From an uncultured Eubacteriales bacterium (GTDB taxonomy: Bacteria > Bacillota > Clostridia > Oscillospirales > Oscillospiraceae): DNA of 26,559 nucleotides. The notes below the pieces were generated by a model. The model made no database searches and was not told where the DNA came from. It saw only the letters and a list, made by a program, of their open reading frames with translations. Position 1 is the stretch's first letter, and every line of letters begins with the position of its first letter. The stretch lies in the NCBI GenBank assembly GCA_905201305.1, contig CAJKNS010000002.1:1-26559 (forward strand), read 5' to 3'. Made by a program: the position numbers and the translations under genes. This document shows positions 21,651 to 26,559 of this stretch, piece by piece.

Positions 21651-23711
21651 TCAGTCACCTCTCTTTTGGTTTCTCAGCCGCAGCAAAATTGCGGAGTTTT
21701 CCAAATCCACCTTTCCCGGTCCCGGGGTCAGGCGGATAGTCATCATATGGGTTCCGGATTCCAGCTGAATCAGCCCCCGCTCCGCCAATACATCCAGGCA
21801 GATTCGGGTGCGCACAAAGCTCACCGGAAGTCCGGCACTTCTTGCAATCTTTCGGGACAGCACGGTAAACTCATCCATGACGCTGCCCCCGGTGCTGTTC
21901 GCCCGAAGATAGCGCCACACTGCTGCAAACTCCTTGCGAGGCGGAATCAGGCTGTCAAAATCCAGTGACGCTGCGCCGTCGCCATTCAGGCAGGCATAAA
22001 TTCTCCGTTCCCGCTCCATCGCCTGACGGCAGGCAAGTCCCGGACGAATATCGGTAATATTGAGCTGTACGGTGCGCAGACCCCGGAATTCATTGATCTG
22101 CGGGCTGAACGCCACCTCCACCGTATCCCCCAGGGCAATGGCAGCCTTGCAGGCGGTGGTGGAGAAGAAAATGCCGTCCAGCACCCGTCCATGGCGACCC
22201 AGCCGCAGCTTTAAATGCTTTCCGCCGCCCACCTCACTGAGCTGCTCCACCCGCATGCCCTCTAAATACAAAAGAGGACGGGGGCAGGACGCGCCAAAGG
22301 GCTCCAGCTGCTCCAGCGCCGTCACATTGGCAGTGGTCAGCAGTTCCGGAGAAACAGCGCAGTCCAGCTCCAACGCAGAGCCCTCGGGATGAGAAAGCCG
22401 GTACTCCCGCGCCAATGCCGTCACCTGGCGGCGGAACTCCGGGATATTCTCCCGCAAAATCGTAAAGCCCGCTGCCAGCTCATGACCGCCAAAGTTATGA
22501 AGCAGCGGCTCCAGCTTTTCCAGCGTTGAAAACAGCGGGAAATTTCCATAGCTGCGGGAGGACGCCTTTCCTGCATCGCCGCTGAGACAAATCAGGAACA
22601 CCGGGCAACCATAGTCCTCCGCCAATCGGGAGGCAACAATGCCTACCACGCCCTGATGCCAGCTTTCTCCCGCCAATACAATGGCATCGGGGTTCTGCAC
22701 CCCCTCCAGCATGGCTGCGGCATCGGCATAGATTTCCGCTTCAATCGTCTGGCGCTGGCGATTCAACCGGCAAAGCTGTGCTGCCAGCTGTGCCGCTTCC
22801 TCCCGGTTATGGGTCATAAACAGCTCTGCCGCCAGCTCCACCTTGCCCATGCGCCCTGCGGCGTTGATTCTGGGCGCAAGGGTATAGCCCACAGTGGAGG
22901 ATGTAACGCTGCCGGGGGTAATCTGGCATTCCCGCATCAGTGCCTGAATGCCCGCCCGACGGGAATGCTGCATGGCTGCAATTCCCGCCGTTACCAGCAC
23001 CCGGTTTTCGCTGACCAGGGGCATGACGTCTGCCACCGTGCCAAGACTGACCAGGTCACAGTATTCCCGGAATACCGCCTGCTGATCCCCCAGCACCGCC
23101 GACGCCACCTTAAAGGCAACGCCAACCCCCGCCAAATGGGGGAAGGGATACTGGGAATCGTGCCGATGGGGGTTTACCACCGCCACCGCATCCGGCAGCT
23201 CCGTTCTGCATTCATGGTGATCGGTGACGATAAGGTCGATACCCAGCTCCCGGCAGAGCTTTGCCTCCTCTACTGCGGTAATGCCGCAGTCCACCGTGAT
23301 AATCAGGCTGACCCCTTGGTCCTTCAGCCCGCGAATGGCAGGCTCATTGAGTCCATAGCCCTCTTCCAGCCGGGCAGGGATATACCAGGTGCAATCTGCC
23401 CCCTGTTTGAGTAAAAAATCCGTTAACAGACAGGTGGAGGTAATACCGTCCACGTCGTAGTCGCCGTATACTGCAATCATTTCCCCCGCCGCAATGGCGC
23501 TCCGAATCCGACTGACCGCCTTGGACATATCCGGCATGGTCATGGGATCCAGCAGTGGTCCATGACCGGAGGCAAGAAAGCCGGCGGCTTTTTCGGGGGT
23601 GTCATATCCACGGGAAACCAATACGGCGGCAGCCAAAGGGGAGATTCCGGCTGAAAGCGCCGCCGTCCGCTCCCCGTCAATGGGGGAGACATTCCAAGTG
23701 CCGTATTTCAA
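21651..23711 (-). CDS. recJ: Single-stranded-DNA-specific 5'-3' exonuclease RecJ
   Basis: This 686-residue DHH-family exonuclease acts in recombination and mismatch or base-excision repair. The metal-binding motifs are all present: YGDYDVDGITS (83-92 region, Asp84, Asp86, Asp88), TVDCG (Asp142), TDHHE (164-167) and the DHHA1 motif GGHELAAGF (408-416). An OB-fold segment follows, and there is a further C-terminal region of about 150 residues. The start is a TTG at 23711 giving MKYGTWNV, like other clostridial RecJ N-termini. An upstream in-frame stop rules out an extension, and only a weak GGATG ribosome site is seen. It is the first gene of the long minus-strand run and has a good promoter 35 bases upstream. 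Confidence 0.95.
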   Translation of the reverse strand: MKYGTWNVSPIDGERTAALSAGISPLAAAVLVSRGYDTPEKAAGFLASGHGPLLDPMTMPDMSKAVSRIRSAIAAGEMIAVYGDYDVDGITSTCLLTDFLLKQGADCTWYIPARLEEGYGLNEPAIRGLKDQGVSLIITVDCGITAVEEAKLCRELGIDLIVTDHHECRTELPDAVAVVNPHRHDSQYPFPHLAGVGVAFKVASAVLGDQQAVFREYCDLVSLGTVADVMPLVSENRVLVTAGIAAMQHSRRAGIQALMRECQITPGSVTSSTVGYTLAPRINAAGRMGKVELAAELFMTHNREEAAQLAAQLCRLNRQRQTIEAEIYADAAAMLEGVQNPDAIVLAGESWHQGVVGIVASRLAEDYGCPVFLICLSGDAGKASSRSYGNFPLFSTLEKLEPLLHNFGGHELAAGFTILRENIPEFRRQVTALAREYRLSHPEGSALELDCAVSPELLTTANVTALEQLEPFGASCPRPLLYLEGMRVEQLSEVGGGKHLKLRLGRHGRVLDGIFFSTTACKAAIALGDTVEVAFSPQINEFRGLRTVQLNITDIRPGLACRQAMERERRIYACLNGDGAASLDFDSLIPPRKEFAAVWRYLRANSTGGSVMDEFTVLSRKIARSAGLPVSFVRTRICLDVLAERGLIQLESGTHMMTIRLTPGPGKVDLENSAILLRLRNQKRGD

Positions 23712-23745
23712 TTTAGATGCACATCCATATCATATATTTCTAATC

Positions 23746-23774
23746 ATTATAACAAAGAAAGGCTGAAATCTCAA
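23746..23774 (-). promoter_or_regulatory. Promoter of the recJ-to-hup operon
   Basis: On the minus strand TTGAGA (23774-23769), 17 bases, then TATAAT (23751-23746). The expected start near 23739 leaves a leader of about 28 bases. With junctions that mostly touch or overlap and no strong terminator before 11008, this may drive up to eleven genes. Confidence 0.85.
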
Positions 23775-23809
23775 CCGGTTTCCGTAATCTTTGCCCTGGG
23801 AGCCGCTGC

Positions 23810-23893
23810 ATTTTACCTGCCCGTAAAATTGCTTTGCAACCGCAATATGACCCCTGCCCCACAAAAACGGCTTTGGGGTGTTTTACAGGTTGC
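23810..23893. other. Inverted repeats in the divergent intergenic region
   Basis: The 294 gene-free bases between recJ and the gene at 24006 hold two divergent promoters and, between them, ATTTTAC-N6-GTAAAAT (23810-23829). A nested arrangement follows: GCAACC (23836-23841) / GGTTGC (23888-23893) around ACCCC (23850-23854) / GGGGT (23875-23879). TTTTAC recurs at 23881-23886. They lie upstream of both -35 boxes, so they may be protein-binding DNA rather than leader RNA. No coding signal was found here. Confidence 0.4.
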
Positions 23894-23930
23894 ATATTGT
23901 TCTCAAATTGGTTGATTTGCACAGAAAATA

Positions 23931-23959
23931 TTGAAAAAGTTTCAGCGAGCTGGTATATT
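23931..23959 (+). promoter_or_regulatory. Promoter of the secreted beta-helix protein gene
   Basis: TTGAAA (23931-23936), 17 bases, then TATATT (23954-23959). A strong ribosome site AAGGAGG (23993-23999) stands six bases before the ATG at 24006. Confidence 0.8.
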
Positions 23960-24005
23960 TGCGCCATAAAAGCGCAATTGTGCTTTGAAAGTAAGGAGGA
24001 TCATC

Positions 24006-26559
24006 ATGAAGCGAGGTAAGAGAGCGGCATCCATGCTGCTTGCACTCACCATGGTGCTGGGCTATGCCGCGGCACCTGTATTTGCAGCCAGAGACACCGG
24101 CGAAGCGGAAAAGGAATCCATTCCGCAGGGCAACCAGACAGAAGGCGCCTGGGTCTATGAGGTAGCGGAAGCTGCTATGGGCGGACCTGGCGGCGGACCC
24201 GGTGGTCCCGGCGGCGGCGGTGGTGGAGCACCCATCGGCGGTGGCGGTGGCGGAGAACCCACCCAGGAGGAGCTGGACGCCTTTATGGCGCAGATGATGG
24301 CAGGCGGCACTCCCGAAGCCACCATTCTCTGGGGCACCGGCGAAGAGAAATCCGGCAACGTGGTCATGCTGCCCGCCACGCTGGGCGGCTACGCAGTTAC
24401 CACCGTGGGCAACGGCGTCCAGAACATCTCTTCCAACAACAAGAACGAGGATGTTTATTTCCTGATTCCCGAGGGCGTTACCACCCTGTCCCCCCGGATG
24501 ATTTATGACTACAACAGCACCAGCGGCTGGTCCATTCCCTCCAGCGTCACCAGCATCAGCTCAGATCCTGCGTCCTTCCTCAGCTGCCCCGGCGCATTTT
24601 ACGGCGAGTCCGGCAGCGCTGCGGAGACGTATGCCTCCACCGATGCCACCCGTGATTTCATCACCTATGACGCAGACGGCAGCTCCGTATTCTCCGTCAC
24701 CGGCGGCGAAGAGGGCTACATTCAGCCCAACGGCACCTATCATCTGCCCTCCGGCATGCTGGACGGCAAGCACACCGTTACCTTCCACATCGTAGCGGAC
24801 TATCAGTATAAGATCAAAGCGCTGACGGTAGACGGTCAGACCGTTGCCGATGCAGCTGGAAAGAACACCTATGACCTTTCCTACACCTTCACCACCGGCT
24901 CCGCTTCCGTGGACGTTACCTATGAGGAAGACCCCAAGGACAGCCGTGACCCCGACAAGATGAGCGAGAGCTTTGACTACGACGCTCCCGACATCAACAA
25001 GAAGGCAGTGGCAGACGGTGCAAAGCTTCCCGATGATGTAAACGACTATGTGGGCGTTTCCACCGGCTCCACCTCCAAGTATCTCAACACCATGGGCATC
25101 TCCACTGGCATGTACTATGCCGCCGACGGCAAGACCTATGAGATGGTCAAGGCTTATCAGGTTACCGATGAGCCAGAATATCTCTCGAAAGCAGAAGCCA
25201 TCAACGGCGTTTACAAGAAGGATAAGCTGGTCTATGGCAAGGATTACGATCTGGTGCGGCTCTACAACTATTACGAGAACGTCACCTCCGGTCCTGCCCA
25301 GGGCGTGGTCAGCCTGTACTGCACCTATCTCTACAAGGAGATTGATCCCAAGGACATTCCCGACGAGAACACCGTTTCCAACGACCACACCAACACTGCC
25401 TCTGTTTTCGTACAGCAGGGCGGCGATCTGACGCTGGATGATTTCACCTCTTACTGCTACACCGCAGGCAAGGGTCCCTCCGAAGCAGGCAACTTCTTCG
25501 GCATGGGCTCCGCCATTCATGTGGACGGCGGCGATGCAACCACTCCTGCCGGTACTATCATCAACAAGGGCACCTCTGCCCTGACCATGCACAATCCCCA
25601 GATTCTCGGCACCGTGAACTCCGTCTATGCCACTGCCAGCGGCGTGATCTATATTGAGGGAGGCAACATCTTCTCCTGCACCTCCGGCGGTCACGGTCCC
25701 TATGTTTCCACCGGCGGTCAGATTCTGCTGAACACCGAAGGCACCGACCTGATCGGCGCAGACGGTTCTGTAAACCGTGACGCCGATACCCTCACCGCAA
25801 CCGAGCGTCCCGATCCGTCTCTCGGCACCATGTCCCGCGGTAAGAGCGGCGATATGGAGGGCGTTTATCAGGAGCATCCCGACGATGTGACCGTCGTTGT
25901 CACCGGTGACGAGGCTGGTACCGCACTGGCAACCGACTCCGGCGGCGGCGTGATCGTTGCAAATCAGGTCACCACCAAGACGTTCGGTCTTCGCTGCGCC
26001 GGTGTTTACTCCATCGGCTCCAACGAGAGCTGGGTATACTGCTACAACTCCACCCTGACCTCCTATCTGGATGCAGGTCTGTGCTCCGCTTCCGGCGGCT
26101 ACATATACGCCTATAACTGCGATATCAACGGCGTTATGGGTCTGAAGTGCCGCGCAGGCGGTAATGCAGAGGCAGAGGAAACCGGTATTCATGTCACCAA
26201 TTCCCGGGTTGCCGCTTACTTCGACGATCAGGAAATGAAGAACGCCTATGATGTCGCCGATCCTGAAACCATGGCAGCGCAGATTGCCAGCGGCGAGATC
26301 GACGTTGACTCTCTGGGCGTTGGCTATTCCAAGCTCAACATGTTCATCGACAAGGCAAACTCTCCCAAGTTCTATGAGGACAGCCTGAACTGGTGGTTCA
26401 CCGATAAGTCCAAGACTCCCGGCTATTCCGGCGGCAACAAGTTTGCAGTCATGTATGTGGAAAACTCCTCTACCCCCATCTATGTAGAGGCTTCCAAGAT
26501 GGTCAACCAGAACTATGTGGAGTACGGCGATCCCTCCAAGCTGGAGGAGGCCGAGGCGG
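24006..26559 (+). CDS. Large secreted protein: Gly-rich segment, BspA-type leucine-rich segment, parallel beta-helix; 3' end beyond window
   Basis: The frame is open for 851 codons to the window edge, so the C-terminus is missing. The start is the ATG at 24006 behind AAGGAGG. Residues 1-27 form a signal peptide (MKRGKR, hydrophobic core, VFA|A cleavage). A Gly-rich stretch with Gly-Pro units lies at 59-83. Residues about 105-210 resemble BspA-type leucine-rich repeats (LPATLGGYAVTTVG, IPEGVTTL, FYGESGSAAETYA). Residues about 255-307 look like a small beta repeat (KIKALTVDGQTV ... SASVDVTYEE). From about 465 onwards, beta-helix-like coils carry motifs such as YNSTLTS, YNCDING and TNSRVAA spaced about 23-27 residues apart, similar to the protein at 2336. 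No anchor is visible before the edge. A surface adhesin or glycan-binding role is inference; the family is not one I can name. Confidence 0.9.
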   Translation, partial: MKRGKRAASMLLALTMVLGYAAAPVFAARDTGEAEKESIPQGNQTEGAWVYEVAEAAMGGPGGGPGGPGGGGGGAPIGGGGGGEPTQEELDAFMAQMMAGGTPEATILWGTGEEKSGNVVMLPATLGGYAVTTVGNGVQNISSNNKNEDVYFLIPEGVTTLSPRMIYDYNSTSGWSIPSSVTSISSDPASFLSCPGAFYGESGSAAETYASTDATRDFITYDADGSSVFSVTGGEEGYIQPNGTYHLPSGMLDGKHTVTFHIVADYQYKIKALTVDGQTVADAAGKNTYDLSYTFTTGSASVDVTYEEDPKDSRDPDKMSESFDYDAPDINKKAVADGAKLPDDVNDYVGVSTGSTSKYLNTMGISTGMYYAADGKTYEMVKAYQVTDEPEYLSKAEAINGVYKKDKLVYGKDYDLVRLYNYYENVTSGPAQGVVSLYCTYLYKEIDPKDIPDENTVSNDHTNTASVFVQQGGDLTLDDFTSYCYTAGKGPSEAGNFFGMGSAIHVDGGDATTPAGTIINKGTSALTMHNPQILGTVNSVYATASGVIYIEGGNIFSCTSGGHGPYVSTGGQILLNTEGTDLIGADGSVNRDADTLTATERPDPSLGTMSRGKSGDMEGVYQEHPDDVTVVVTGDEAGTALATDSGGGVIVANQVTTKTFGLRCAGVYSIGSNESWVYCYNSTLTSYLDAGLCSASGGYIYAYNCDINGVMGLKCRAGGNAEAEETGIHVTNSRVAAYFDDQEMKNAYDVADPETMAAQIASGEIDVDSLGVGYSKLNMFIDKANSPKFYEDSLNWWFTDKSKTPGYSGGNKFAVMYVENSSTPIYVEASKMVNQNYVEYGDPSKLEEAEA
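24180..24254 (+). repeat. Low-complexity GGC/GGT-rich segment coding Gly-Gly-Pro and poly-Gly
   Basis: Codons 59-83 of the secreted protein are almost only glycine with a few prolines. This is the counterpart of the GGTCCTGGT array in the gene at 2336, but with a less regular DNA repeat. Confidence 0.8.

Noticed and set aside
23740..24019. Small open frames on both strands in the recJ/secreted-protein intergenic region
   Set aside because: They overlap the two promoters, lack ribosome sites and have unremarkable translations.
24561..26192. A 543-codon minus-strand frame at the right end
   Set aside because: It is antisense to the secreted protein, whose plus-strand frame has a signal peptide, promoter, ribosome site and domain features; the minus frame has none.
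1..26559. CRISPR arrays, tRNA or rRNA genes, insertion sequences, integrases, attachment sites
   Set aside because: I found no regular direct-repeat array, no cloverleaf or rRNA-like sequence in the intergenic regions, and no transposase or integrase reading frame. All long stretches are accounted for by other genes.

Overview
The window looks like a piece of a Gram-positive anaerobic Clostridia chromosome, most likely a gut Oscillospiraceae-type organism. The reasons are AGGAGG ribosome sites with some GTG and TTG starts, a GC-rich genome with Firmicutes-type gene neighbourhoods (recJ-rel-dtd, hemZ, a SpoVB/YabM-like flippase next to mazG and hup), a set of CoA-transferases of the kind used in amino-acid and butyrate fermentation, and no respiratory genes. 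The genus assignment is inference only.

Layout. (1) 1-2142, plus strand: the 3' half of trkA and complete trkH, a potassium uptake pair ending at a terminator. (2) 2336-4093, plus strand: a 585-residue parallel beta-helix protein with a Gly/Pro-rich stretch and no signal peptide, ending at a strong terminator that stands back to back with the terminator of the next, convergent gene. (3) 4201-5943, minus strand: an orphan ABC-type sugar/peptide-like binding lipoprotein with an elaborate upstream region (6039-6152) carrying three TTTG[T/A]TTCAAA boxes and a separate 13-bp palindrome. (4) 6203-10945, minus strand: a CoA-transferase block. A MarR-family regulator and two tandem AbfT/Cat-like CoA-transferases are read from a near-consensus promoter whose start site sits in a perfect 9+9 bp inverted repeat. 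A second promoter reads the two-subunit AtoD/AtoA-type CoA-transferase. (5) 10971-23774, minus strand: one long, tightly packed housekeeping run, recJ-rel-dtd-MBL hydrolase-hemZ-uridine-kinase-like-punA-mtaD-flippase-mazG-hup, from a good promoter at 23746-23774 to a strong terminator at 10971-11008. Many junctions overlap or nearly touch. (6) 24006 to the window end, plus strand: a large secreted protein (signal peptide, Gly-rich segment, BspA-type leucine-rich segment, beta-helix) that runs off the edge and has its own promoter, divergent from recJ.

How it fits together. The housekeeping run joins stress signalling (Rel), DNA repair (RecJ), tRNA quality control (Dtd), heme or radical-SAM chemistry (HemZ), purine and methylthioadenosine salvage (MtaD, PunA, kinase), lipid-linked precursor flipping, NTP clean-up (MazG) and nucleoid structure (HU). 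The CoA-transferase block is probably a substrate-inducible fermentation module under MarR control. The two beta-helix proteins share strand motifs and Gly/Pro-rich linkers and look like members of one uncharacterised, probably surface-related family. They are the best candidates for undescribed biology here.

No rRNA, tRNA, CRISPR array, insertion sequence or phage gene was seen. No gene-free stretch exceeds 300 bases; the two longest (5944-6202 and 23712-24005) are both regulatory in appearance and are described below.
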